A DNA stretch of 23,745 bases from a virus: the IMG/VR virus record IMGVR_UViG_3300031759_001047, positions 1-23,745 of that record. The stretch is one strand, 5' to 3'. A program made the position numbers and the translations under genes. The notes under the pieces are model-generated. The model was not told the origin of the DNA and searched no databases. It saw nothing but the letters and a program-made list of their open reading frames with translations. Positions 7,164-17,900 of this stretch are shown in pieces (the stretch's first letter is position 1; the number at the start of each line of letters is the position of its first letter).

Positions 7164-8183
7164 ATGAAAACGTTCGAAGATCTTAAATCGCAGGTTAAAC
7201 GCTATCTCACCAGCAACACGAATCTCGTGAATGCATGGCCGGGACAAGCGGGTGACACTAATGCACTGATGGCGGAAATTGACAGCGCGATTTTGGTCGC
7301 CGCGAATAATGCACGTCGTCAAGCTGAAATGCGACATGATTTTGGGATTAGTATCATGACTGGCTACGCTACTTTAGTGGTTGGCGGGTCAGTGGACCTC
7401 GACCACATTGCGGTGGATGAAGTGGGAGGGACAGATTTTCGGAGCTTTAAGACGCTTCGAGAGGTTTTTGTAGTCAACACGGATGGCACGATGTATCCGG
7501 TGAAGATCGTTAGTCAGAAGACGAAATCGATCCAATTGTTCAAGCAACAAGATTTAGGAAAGCACACGTATCAAGAGGGATATATTGCGGTGGTGAGTGG
7601 AAGGCAGTTGACGATGGAGCGACAAGCAGTCAGTGTGACGTTGTCACTTGCGATAACGGGGAGTGTGTGGTTGGAAGAGTTTACTGCGGAAGTTGCTACA
7701 ACGGGAATTTATATTGGTGGACTCTTGTCGCCTGATATCACTGGAGATTGCGCGGTAGTTGTTTCACTGAATGAATATGCTGCGTGGTCGCGAGGAACAC
7801 AAGGTTCAGCGGCGGCAAATATTAGCTATACTTTGGGTGCGTGGCGGATCAATCCGATGTCAAGTTTGGGACAATACAGTGCGTATAAATCTAGCACGGA
7901 ATCCTCGCCTATTGGTTTGACTGATTGGACAATGGTTCGTGGTGCGGGGCAACCTATTTTGACGCAAGCAGTAACGCCTGTGGTGTTTAATTGGTTTCTC
8001 GAACGTGGATTTGAGTACCTGCAATGGGCAGTGATTTGCGAGTTAAATCACATGTTACTCAAGTTTGTTCCGCGACAAGAAGGAACGCTCGGGCCGCCTG
8101 ACAGTGCCCGAGACAAAGCACTTGACGCATTGATTGTTAATGATGCTTATGCCACTGATGGCGATATCTATCACGATCTTTAA
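7164..8183 (+). CDS. Probable head-tail adaptor/connector protein
   Basis: The 339-residue product begins with a helical segment of about 60 residues (FEDLKSQVKRYL ... DSAILVAANNARRQAEMRHDF) resembling the helical core of podovirus adaptor proteins that dock under the portal. A beta-rich C-terminal part follows. I am inferring this from pattern and from position after the capsid genes, and no single motif proves it. ATG 7164 is chosen because it is the first start after the preceding stop; GGA bases upstream are too far away to be a convincing ribosome site. The stop (8181-8183) is two bases before the next ATG. Confidence 0.5.
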   Translation: MKTFEDLKSQVKRYLTSNTNLVNAWPGQAGDTNALMAEIDSAILVAANNARRQAEMRHDFGISIMTGYATLVVGGSVDLDHIAVDEVGGTDFRSFKTLREVFVVNTDGTMYPVKIVSQKTKSIQLFKQQDLGKHTYQEGYIAVVSGRQLTMERQAVSVTLSLAITGSVWLEEFTAEVATTGIYIGGLLSPDITGDCAVVVSLNEYAAWSRGTQGSAAANISYTLGAWRINPMSSLGQYSAYKSSTESSPIGLTDWTMVRGAGQPILTQAVTPVVFNWFLERGFEYLQWAVICELNHMLLKFVPRQEGTLGPPDSARDKALDALIVNDAYATDGDIYHDL

Positions 8184-8185
8184 GT

Positions 8186-9331
8186 ATGTCTTTTCAAATT
8201 AACATCGCACAGAATATCCTCACCCAACAACTCGTCGGTACCCTCATGGGCCCGGTGATGATTGGACAGACTTACGTCGAAGGGCTTCTGACGACGATGA
8301 CGACAATGGAATGGAAAGTGGCAAATGGCTCGCAACTTACACATCCTTTGCCGTATGGAGTTTTTGCGAATATTGAGAATCGTCACAACATGACGCAGTC
8401 ATACCTCGTTGCGCATTTTGCACCGGGATTTTTTGACACGCCCAGCGCACCGGTTTTTAACGAAGTTTGCTGTAAGAAACAAGACATTCATGAGTTTATT
8501 TGCTCAGCAACAGTTTGCAAAAAGGTCGTTCCGATCGCGAGTAATCTCGAGACTGACTCAGGCGGAACAGTGATCTGGTCATGCAATATCGAACCGATCG
8601 ACGAGGTTCACGGATTGATGACGACGATCAAAAATCCCTATCTTCTCGAACAGGAAGGTTCGGTCTGGGATGAAGTGTTGCATCAGTTTATTATCCTCAA
8701 GCGCTTGTTGACGAAAACTTTCGCCGCTTCATCAATAGGCGTCGTCAGTACGACAATGACGTATATTAATTACACACCACTCAAATGTGGTTGGTGGATT
8801 AAAAATACGGAAGTTTTCTCGGGTTTCTCACTTGCATACTCAACCACGATCAACTATGACTGGCCTGCAGTTTTGAAGAAACTCTATGTTGACATTTGGC
8901 CGCTCGTCGAGGGTGGTGCACATGAATTTGGTTTTCCGGTGTATTCAAAACCACATTACTCTGGTCCTTGTAAAGCAGACGTCACTGAAAGTTTCGAGGT
9001 CGGTGCACCGAGTGTGGATATCCCGACTCCAATGCTTCCAAGGTCGATTCAACTTAATTGTCCTTTCTATAACATCACCGAACTACCTTCACTTCACGGT
9101 CGTGGAGCGATCACAACCTACTCTGGCGATGATAGTCCTGTTTGGTTACCGGCATATGCGATCTTTGATGTTCCCGCGACTACGCCAACTGACTGGCCGG
9201 ATTTCGTCATCGACATGACACAGGTGCAACCTTACAAAGGTGGATTTATCAAGAAGAAATATAAGGTCTATCCGCCTGTCGAAGATGCACAACCAACAGC
9301 TTCTAATTGGTCCGGAGTTCTGCCACCATGA
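8186..9331 (+). CDS. Virion structural protein of unknown family (Cys-rich, 381 aa)
   Basis: I do not recognise this protein. It looks beta-rich, with many Thr, Ile, Val and aromatic residues and no coiled coil or membrane segment. It has eight Cys residues, four of them in a short stretch (EVCC ... FICSATVCKK, about residues 94-113). The gene starts two bases after the previous stop and ends in an ATGA overlap with the next gene, so the three genes are probably translated as a unit. The block between adaptor and internal virion proteins is where podoviruses encode tail tube/nozzle or fibre components, so a tail role is plausible but unproven. Confidence 0.6.
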   Translation: MSFQINIAQNILTQQLVGTLMGPVMIGQTYVEGLLTTMTTMEWKVANGSQLTHPLPYGVFANIENRHNMTQSYLVAHFAPGFFDTPSAPVFNEVCCKKQDIHEFICSATVCKKVVPIASNLETDSGGTVIWSCNIEPIDEVHGLMTTIKNPYLLEQEGSVWDEVLHQFIILKRLLTKTFAASSIGVVSTTMTYINYTPLKCGWWIKNTEVFSGFSLAYSTTINYDWPAVLKKLYVDIWPLVEGGAHEFGFPVYSKPHYSGPCKADVTESFEVGAPSVDIPTPMLPRSIQLNCPFYNITELPSLHGRGAITTYSGDDSPVWLPAYAIFDVPATTPTDWPDFVIDMTQVQPYKGGFIKKKYKVYPPVEDAQPTASNWSGVLPP

Positions 9332-10197
9332 TCAAACCAGATCATAATCGTCCGTTTGTCTCACGACTCGATGAAAGTCCATTCATCGAACACAAAGATT
9401 TGTCGCTTAGTCAGCCTGTGACACACAAGCAACAGGCGATGAACATTCCTTGCTTGGTAAATCCAAACTTCGTTGCACCACCGCGAATCCCGCAAAGTTA
9501 TAAACCTTTCTCCTTTGCACTTGCCGCTGGGCCCGCAGGTAAGATGCACGTTTATTATGGACAGTTGATTCAACTCGTCACATTCCCAAACTTCAAACGT
9601 AACATTGTCAACGCAGTTCATTTCAACGTCCTTGCATCGCAAGACGAAATTCAACAACCTGTGATTTGGGTGCCTGACAATCTTCGCACAGATCATGGAT
9701 TCTTACGCGCAACACTTCTTAACTGGCGTGGTAACGCTTATCTCTACTGGGAAACCAACGCAAATGGAGTAATCACACTTTGCCGTATTGTTGGTCCTGA
9801 CGTTCCGACACTTAAAAATATTCCTGAACTCAATTCAGACCTCATTCGCGATTGGGGCGAAGATGAACCAGTCGGAAAATACTGTGCATTTATTGGTTCA
9901 GTTTCAGACTCAGGCGAGATTACACAAAAGATTTCCTCCGACTACTTCTGGTCGCCTTGTGTCATCCCCGAAGGTTCTGATGGTACAACGATCACCACAG
10001 ACGGTGGTTATGGTGGTGTCGCAATCGTCGGTGGCACTGGTAAAATTACAGTCACAATTTACGATACTGACACTATCTACATTCTCTCCGAATGGCATAA
10101 CGGTATCGAAACCATAAACAACTGGACAAATCTCACCTTTAACACACTCGCTGGTGGAGGCAAACTCATCTCCATCGATTCTCACGGATTTCCTTAA
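9328..10197 (+). CDS. Virion or tail-associated protein of unknown family (289 aa)
   Basis: The start is set at ATG 9328 because it overlaps the preceding TGA as ATGA; a TTG at 9307 would add only seven residues. The 289-residue product appears mostly beta-stranded. It has a Gly/Thr/Val-rich stretch (about residues 225-260, GGYGGVAIVGGTGKITV) like beta-helix or receptor-binding tips. Its C-terminus is Gly-rich. No enzymatic motif or known fold is recognised. The context suggests a tail or head-fibre component. Composition is strongly C/A-rich, as across the whole 9-10.3 kb region. Confidence 0.55.
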   Translation: MIKPDHNRPFVSRLDESPFIEHKDLSLSQPVTHKQQAMNIPCLVNPNFVAPPRIPQSYKPFSFALAAGPAGKMHVYYGQLIQLVTFPNFKRNIVNAVHFNVLASQDEIQQPVIWVPDNLRTDHGFLRATLLNWRGNAYLYWETNANGVITLCRIVGPDVPTLKNIPELNSDLIRDWGEDEPVGKYCAFIGSVSDSGEITQKISSDYFWSPCVIPEGSDGTTITTDGGYGGVAIVGGTGKITVTIYDTDTIYILSEWHNGIETINNWTNLTFNTLAGGGKLISIDSHGFP

Positions 10198-10208
10198 CTA
10201 ATATTCTC

Positions 10209-10844
10209 ATGCAAAGTCGTCGTATACAACAACAACAAGAAGAAACTCTTCGTAACGTCGAGATCCTCCGCGGTCTAGGCCTCACCGAGTCACCAATCTC
10301 GCAGTTCGGTAGTCTCATTAATGCGCTTAACAGCACCGATGCGCCAGCGATTCAACAGGGACAGTTTGAAAAGACGTTTGGGTTGCAACAGTCTGGTCAA
10401 CAGCAGCAGGCGAGCGAGTTTGCGCAGAGTCATGCGTTAGCGCAACAGAATTATGCGTTAGCGCAACAGGGGCAGGACTGGCAGCATTGGGGGATGGAAA
10501 ATGACATGAATCAGAAGGCGTGGGAGCAGTATTTACAAAGCAAGAAGTTTGAACAAGAGCAAGGGAATCATAATGATATGATGCAACATTATGGAGCAGC
10601 ATTAGCACAACAGGGAGAGCAAGGTGGTTTGCAGGCTTTGTTACATATGTTTGGATTGAATCAAGAGTCGACGTCGCGTGGGATGCCGGCGTTGTTTAAT
10701 CAGGATGTGCTTGGGTCGCTTGCGTCACAGCATGGGTTTTCTAATTTGCTTAACAGTGTTTCAAACGTGAGTACGCTTGGGCCTAAAGCAAGTTGGAGTG
10801 ATGCTGAGGTTGCTGCAGCGCGGCAGAAGTTGGGATTGAAGTGA
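10209..10844 (+). CDS. Gln-rich putative internal virion protein (211 aa)
   Basis: The product is very rich in Gln with repeated ALAQQ units (SHALAQQNYALAQQGQDW and later ALAQQGEQGG), giving a long polar helix. No family is recognised. Small Gln/Ala-rich helical proteins encoded just before very large virion proteins are typical of podovirus ejection (internal core) proteins, which leave the capsid with the DNA. The role is inferred from this layout. The gene contains copy 3 of the TTAA element at codons 37-42. Codons upstream of it are C/A-rich and downstream G/T-rich. Confidence 0.6.
   Translation: MQSRRIQQQQEETLRNVEILRGLGLTESPISQFGSLINALNSTDAPAIQQGQFEKTFGLQQSGQQQQASEFAQSHALAQQNYALAQQGQDWQHWGMENDMNQKAWEQYLQSKKFEQEQGNHNDMMQHYGAALAQQGEQGGLQALLHMFGLNQESTSRGMPALFNQDVLGSLASQHGFSNLLNSVSNVSTLGPKASWSDAEVAAARQKLGLK
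10317..10332 (+). repeat. TTAA-N5-TTAA skew-switch element, copy 3
   Basis: The sequence is ATTAATGCGCTTAACA, inside the Gln-rich protein gene. G/C is 32/52 over 10141-10320 and 43/24 over 10381-10500 by hand count. Confidence 0.75.
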
Positions 10845-10863
10845 GTTTTAACTAAATACAAAA

Positions 10864-11940
10864 ATGGCTGATATCAATGCAATTATGAAGTTGTTTGCTG
10901 GAATCCAACAGGGACAGCAGGCTTTGGTCAATTCTGTGCAGAAACCGCGTGGGATTATGCGGCATAATGATGATATGACCAATATGGGGACGCCGGGGAT
11001 GAGTGGGACTCCGGGATTGGATCAGTGGTATCGGAACAATCCGGGGTATCAGAACACTCCGGTGGTTGCGGATACTGGGCAGGCACAGAGGGATCATCAG
11101 CTGTTTTTGGATCAGATCGCACGGAGTACAGAGGAGATCAATGCGTATGATGAACATGCGAAGTTGGCAGGGTTGCCGACGTATAAGGAGAAGATGGCAC
11201 AAGATCAACAGTCAAATGTTAAGTCTATTGCGGATGAGTGGAATCAGACACAGAGTCAGTGGCAGGGTGCACAAAATCCGGGTGGTGCTGGAGGGTTGAA
11301 TTTTAATCTTGTTAATGGCCCTATGGATGTGTTTGCACAGAATAGTGAGAATGCATTGAATTGGGCGAAGATCCAAGGACAAGAGATGGTGGGAAGAGGT
11401 TTGAAGGCTGATACGAGCGGTTTTGGGAATTATGCGCCGATTGCGTCTGTGACGAGTCCGAGTAGGACTCCGACTACACCGAGTGCGTTGCCGGGAAGTT
11501 TGGCAAGTGTTGGACAAGATCCTTTTGCGGATATTAAGATTGGAGGTATTCCACGGCAACCAAATGCTTTAACCAATGCATTTAATGCGCCAGATAAAAC
11601 AAATATGGCGCAAGGCATGGAAAGTTTGTTGTTTGGGCGTGCTGCAATGCCACAAGTTACACAACAAGGGATTGCGGCTGCAATGCCACAAGTTACACAA
11701 CAAGGGATTGCGGCTGGGATGACACGAGAACCGACAGTTTCTCCTGCATTGTTAATGGCGGCTGGGATGAATCCATTAGCTGCACAATTTTATGGTGCGT
11801 TACCGCCTGAGATGCCACTGGGCAACTTTATGGATCAAATCATGTCGAAGTTTAACGCAAGGAATCGCGAACGTGCAAATAGCGCTGCGGACGATGCTGC
11901 AATTGGCAGGATGATTAAGATACTGCAAACCAGTAAGTAA
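10864..11940 (+). CDS. Putative internal virion protein (358 aa) with a 12-residue tandem repeat
   Basis: This product is rich in Gln, Asn, Met, Gly and Pro, with low-complexity linkers and predicted helical ends. I do not recognise a family. A perfect 12-residue repeat (AAMPQVTQQGIA, twice) lies at about residues 260-283. Its place between the Gln-rich protein and the giant virion protein makes an ejection or core protein the likeliest role. The start at 10864 follows a short A-rich spacer (AACTAAATACAAAA) with no Shine-Dalgarno. The gene ends four bases before the next start. Confidence 0.6.
   Translation: MADINAIMKLFAGIQQGQQALVNSVQKPRGIMRHNDDMTNMGTPGMSGTPGLDQWYRNNPGYQNTPVVADTGQAQRDHQLFLDQIARSTEEINAYDEHAKLAGLPTYKEKMAQDQQSNVKSIADEWNQTQSQWQGAQNPGGAGGLNFNLVNGPMDVFAQNSENALNWAKIQGQEMVGRGLKADTSGFGNYAPIASVTSPSRTPTTPSALPGSLASVGQDPFADIKIGGIPRQPNALTNAFNAPDKTNMAQGMESLLFGRAAMPQVTQQGIAAAMPQVTQQGIAAGMTREPTVSPALLMAAGMNPLAAQFYGALPPEMPLGNFMDQIMSKFNARNRERANSAADDAAIGRMIKILQTSK
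11641..11716 (+). repeat. Perfect 36-bp tandem duplication (two units plus 4 bases)
   Basis: Units 11641-11676 and 11677-11712 are identical, and 11713-11716 begin a third. The repeat is in frame and adds 12 residues. Perfect identity at the DNA level suggests a recent duplication, such as slippage or an assembly-sensitive site. Confidence 0.9.
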
Positions 11941-11944
11941 CTCT

Positions 11945-14900
11945 ATGGACACCTATCAAGATTTTCTAAAACAGAATCCTGTGGATGAGTTTAACTCGCC
12001 GCGGCAGATTCAACAAGACTTTGTGGACAATATCCGCAAGGCTGATCCACGTTTTAGTGACTTGACAGAAGGGCAGACTGGTCAGGTGTTGGCGCAGTTG
12101 ACCGGAGAGCAGGGGTTTAATAGATTTTCGGCTGGTGCGTTGAATCGTGGGTTTGATTGGTTAGGTGATAAGTTTACGAATACGCTTAACGAATTGCCTG
12201 TCGGTGGTGGTCTGACTGCGAGTCAATATGCTGGTGAAGGAGCACAAGGATTTGCGCAAATTTTTGGTGCTGGAGAGGATACACAACAAGCGTTTAAGAG
12301 TGGTGGTGAGCAATTGCCAACGATTATCGGGATGCTTGGGTTGGGCGGTGTTGGAAGTGTGATTGGTGGTATTGCTGGTGCGATTGGTGGTATTGGAAGT
12401 GTGATTGGTGGTATTGCTAGTGCAGGTATGACTGGTTTGATGGGTGCGACTATGTACGGACAAGGCGTAGGTAGCGCATATGAACAAGGCGCTACTGGAC
12501 TTGCGCCGACTGCAGTTGGTGCAACGAGTTTGGCGACACTTGCGATTCCGATGGTGTTCAGTCGTGCGATTGCTGATGTTGCGGGGACTGCAGCGTTGAA
12601 ACTTACTGCGAGTGGTGCGTTGAAGGATTTGACTGCAGAAGCGGTTAAGGATGGAGTGAAGTTCAGTGGATCAGAGGCGGTGAATTTGATCACTGGGAAT
12701 CCTGCAGTGTCGACTTTGCGCCGAAGTGCGTTGAAGACGGTGCAGGAAAGCATTGCAATGAGCACGGCGAGTGCATTGAGTATTTCTAGTGCGGTTGCTG
12801 GGCAGTTGATCATTAATCCGAAGAAGTTTGTTGAAGATCAGTTGACGAGTAAGCAGTTCTGGATTCCGACGTTGATTGGTGAAACTTTCAACGGTGTGGG
12901 TGGTGTGATGATGGGGAGGATGCGGGAACCAGTTAAGAGTTATAAGACACTGACTGAAGAACAGGCAGCACTGAAAGCAAAGTTGCATGGTAGTGAGCAA
13001 GCGAGTGCCGAGGAAGGTGCAAAGTCACTTGTGGGGATTTTGCCGGATAAGACTGCGGGGACGGAACCTTCATTGACTGTTCCGTTAGATGAGACGATGT
13101 ATCCGGAAAGTATTTACAGTTCGAAGATTAAGAAGCAACTTGGAATTCCTGCAGGTCCTGAAAGCGATCAGGCATTACTTTCGCATTATAGTGCGATTCG
13201 TCAAGCAAATGCGGAAGCGATTGTTGCGGAGACAAATAAGGCGTCTACTGATACACCTGAAAGTCCTGCGGTTAAAGATCGTGTGATTAACACTCCAGAC
13301 GAAGCGTACGCTGCGATTGCTGATGTAATGGCAGCGCATGATCCGTCGAGTGATCAGTTGAACATGCTTGGAATGGCAGTGCAACATCTGCAAGAAGCGA
13401 TGGAAAGTACGCATCCAGAAGTGTCGACAGATGAAGCATTCATGCATGCAGTAGAGGAGATTCACGCGCGTGCTTATGATCCTAACGTGCAGAATTATGA
13501 GCATATTGTCACGACGGATGATGGAAATCATATTGCGTTTCATAATCCCGGGACGAAGGAAGTTGGGACGTTTGTTCAAGTGATGCGGACAGGAGAGGAT
13601 GGCAAAGTTCATCCTGTGGGTAAGCAATTCATTGAAAACGTTCCCGGCACGGCGACGATTTTGCGCCTGCATGACGTGTTACAGCTTGCGAAACTTGACG
13701 CGCCAGCGTTGAAACCTGCACTAGACAAACACTTTGGAGTTGATGTGACGCCGAAGGAACTTGAAGTTTTTCATCGTGTCTTTCAGCGGACTGCACAAGC
13801 GGAAGCCGAGATGCCGTATGGCGTGAGTTTTCATGAAGATTATCATGCTCAAGATCCGAGGCGAGCTGCTGGGATTGCTGAGATGTTGCATCGGACGGGG
13901 ATGCAGAAGGCGCTAGTTGCGCTTAAGCAGAAGTTACGTTTTACTGCGAGTTCTGCATGCCTTGATCCAAAGGCGTTAGATAACGCGACGTTTGATTATT
14001 TTGGCGCGAAGAATATTGCGGCGCATTCGTTGGTTGAGAATACGAATGGTGAACTCGTGCACGTGATTTCACGTAACAATACGTATGGTCCTGATGTGGA
14101 TATTCATGAATTAGGACACGTGTTGCATGTGCTTATCGACTCAGGTGGTTATGGGAAAGAGATGAAGGCTGAGGTCGATAAGTGGCTTGGTGACATTGTT
14201 AACCCAGATAGCGAGTGGAATAAGGGGAAGGAACGTGGTAAGCAACGAGCGGAAGATGTTAAGCACGCTGCAGAAACCGGCGCGACGATTGCGTCAAAGG
14301 TTCAGGCAGGAACTAAACGCGCACAAGGTTTGCCAGATACAGAAGAGATTCGTCAGCATTACTTGTCATACTATGAAACATTCGCGCAAACCTTTCATGG
14401 CTATATGATGTCTGCTGGGAATAAGTTCTCAGACTTTATGGCAAAACACTTTCCGACTTTGCATGGATTCTTTTCGGAGTATGCAAAAGCTTTTAAGACT
14501 GGTGGACCGCTTAATCGTTACTCGCCGGGTTATAGTGTTGGCAAGTCGATTTTGAAAACCTACCTCGATGCACATTATGATGCAACTGAAGCACCTGCGA
14601 AACGTCTGCATGCACTCATGGATGCGACACCGGGAATGTCTTCTCGAGTTGCAGAAGCGTTAGTTCACGAGTGGTTTCAAGCGAAAGGTGTTGGTATTCG
14701 TGATGCACTCGAGACGACGGTCAAGCAGTTGAAAGAGACTGGCGAAGGTGTGAGTGATTCTTCTGTGATCGATTTGCTTTCGAGCATCGGACGCGTGAAC
14801 GGAGAAACGAATATGTTCTCTCCAATGGAAGGTTACGATGGACAGTTAAATTCCAAGGCGTTTATTCTTGCACCTTGGATTAGCCATCTTGTCGGTGAAA

Positions 14901-17900
14901 CACATCTCGGTTGGGATAAGATGCTGAGTGCTGCGAAGGAACTTGCGGCAAAAACAGGTAAACCTTTCAAGAGTGAAAAGTGGTTTAACTCGCACACACT
15001 TGCAACAGAACTTGGATTCAAACCCGGCACACCACGTCACGCAGAAGCGCAATCCTATCTCAATGGACGGTGCTTCATTATGAAGAACATTGAACGTCTT
15101 CAACGCGTGGTTGATGTAATTTTGAATCCTGCGGAAACTGAGCGATATACGCAGGCCGACGTGTTAAAGCAGATTTATAAACTCGATGGAGTTTTACGTG
15201 ACTGGTATCTGGGTCGCTTGGATTACCAGAAAGGTAAGCCAATGTACGAGCCGACTTGGGACAAACTTAGTTCGTCTGTCGAAGCTGGTCGTCAACATAC
15301 AATCGAACTTCCAGAACGCGAGGCTGCGTTTGTTGAAAAATCACATAAGTCTTGGTTCCCAGACCTCACCGATGCGTTGATGAAACGCGTGAAGAACACT
15401 GCGAAACCACCAAAATCTCACCTTGACATTGATGGTAATTTTGACTTCGAGACAAAGCAACGCGAGTCAGGTACGAAACGTCCTGAGTTGAAGTCTTTCT
15501 CATCTGAGCAAGAAGCTCGAGATTATGTTGACTCGATTCAAAACTCGAGTAAGTACGCGATGGTCGAACTTTCGACTGAGCATTATACCAAGCGTACAGT
15601 TGCAAAAACTCGCGAAGAAAAACTTGTTGCACAAGGTAAATACAAACTCACCGATGCGTGGCGTATCGTTGCAAAAGACACAACGAATCGCCTTCGTCTC
15701 GCCTCCGAAGATTCCACTTGGCGCGCTTCAAAACAAGCGTTCGAGGCTGCTGCGTTTGAACAAGCGCCCGAGCATGTGCAAGAATCGCAGTCCGAACTCG
15801 AGTCCATCGCCGCTCCACGTCCACAGCCTACGAAAGAAAAGCGGGTCGTCGCTCAGTTGTCACCTGAAAGTGCAAAACAATTTTGGGCCGAACTTGAAAA
15901 AACTGGTGCTCCTGCACTTCACAAACTTCGTGACATAGTTCCGAATCACGTGGAGAAAGCTCTGCAAGACATCCTCGCAGGCACAGATCAACCACATACG
16001 AACGTCAATGAATTTGCGACGTTGAAAAAGCATTTTCTTGGAATGCTCGAGTGGCGTAAGGCGAATCCGGGCATCTTCAACGATCTCTTACATGAACACG
16101 GTGTTGATCTATTGCCTACGCAAAATGGTCTAATCACGATGGTCAAGGCATATGTTAATTCGTTGCACACCTTCACGCCTGATCTTAACGCAAAACAAAT
16201 CCAATCTGAACACCTTCGCAATCTCAGTAAGATGATCGCGTTTGGTGAAGACGTCGCCAACGCAAGTAACAAACCAAGCGCAGCATACGATCCTGACACT
16301 GTAACAAACTTCTACAAGTCTCTCACAAACTATGTGAAAGATTTGCAGTCTCAATATCTCAACGAAAGTGCTGCTGACACTGGTCGCGGTATGATTCCGC
16401 AAGTCACACCTTCCGAGCAAGGTCGTCAAGCTGGCACGACAGCATTCGCAACACCACTTTCTAATCCAACAGTCCAAGCAAACGTCGCAGCTGTTCTCAA
16501 CACACAAGAAGGCAACCTCGGACGTCCACATGACGTCGCACATGAACGTAGTGCGATCGGAAAGATCTTCGGAGCCGTCCTAGGTAAACCACTCAGTGTC
16601 GCACAAAAAATCCACTCCGCAATCGGCCAAGGCCCGCTACAACGAGCCGTGCAAGATCCAAACTTTTATTGGGCTTCTAAAGCATTCTACGACGAAACTG
16701 TTAATGTCTCCGGTAACACAACAGGTGCACTCAAGCATTTGCACTGCGCAGGCAAACTAGTCTCGCAACTCGAACTCATACCGCCCGATGAACGTGCAAA
16801 TCTAAAACCCGAGGAAATTGCACACCTTGAAGCGCTTCCAAAGATTTTCAAACTCGACGAAGGTGACAGCATGGATCCAAACCGTACTGTCCGTACAATG
16901 TTAGCGAACCCTCGTCTGCGTGACATCTTCAATCGCATTGGACTTCTGGAGAACCAAGGTTCAGACTTCTATGAAAACATAATCAACAAACCTCTTGATC
17001 CGAACGACGAAATTTCGGTTAGTGCTTATGCGTACAAGAAAGAACTCTCAAACCCAAAAGAGGCAGCACTCATGGAAGAATGCCTTAAGCGTTTTTACGC
17101 CTCTCACAAGTACTCGGTCCAAGTCCAAACTGTTCAAAGCATGCGAAACTTCATTGCTTCGCATGCCACCTCACTAATCTCTCGTCCCGAGTTCGGCAAC
17201 TCCGCCGAAAAAGCGATGGATTTTGCTACACGCTTCAACGCTGCCAGCACTCCAGATCGTCTACAATTACTCGTTAAGGAGCTTAACAAGACTCCGAGAG
17301 AGATGACGAATGCGCAACAGGCAAAGATGACTGAGGAGGAGTTTCACCAGTCGCAGAGTACGACGATGACGTTGGATGATGCGGAGAGATTGCTTAAGCC
17401 GTATATGGAAGCGGAGCAAGGGGTGTTGAAGCAGAATCAGATGCTGTTACACAATTCGTTTTATACGAGTGAGGTGCGGTATGGTGCGTGGCATGTGAGG
17501 GTGGTGTTTAAGGAGGATGGGAGAATGCCAGCGAGTAAGACGGAACGGATGGGGTATTATGGGTTTAATTCGTTGGAGGAGGCACAGAAGTTTGCTGCGG
17601 AACAGCGGGTACTTGGAAATACTTCAGGCACGCCGTGGGACTTTGGACGGGCGAAGCGTAATTATCGTGAGATTAATGGGACGTATGAAGATGCGTTGAA
17701 TGATGTTACGAAGACGACGCGAGTGATGTTGGAGTTGTTTTTAGAAGGGAAAGGGTTGGATGAAGAGACGTTGAATACTGTATCGAATGCTATTGGTGAC
17801 TTGCCTGATAAGGTGACAATGCAGAATGAGGCAGTGAAGATTAATTCGTTGACTGCTAGAAAGCGTTCGTTTACGAAAGGGCGGGAAGAATTGGATCGGT

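Noticed and set aside
10742-10757. Near-match to the TTAA element (…CTAATTTGCTTAACA)
   Set aside because: The left TTAA half-site is missing, and it lies within an already G-rich stretch with no skew switch, so it is not counted as a copy.
13919-13930. GCGCTTAAG, partial match to the right half of the element
   Set aside because: No left TTAA half and no composition switch. The same goes for the partial right-half matches near 2880, 12184, 14510 and 17391.
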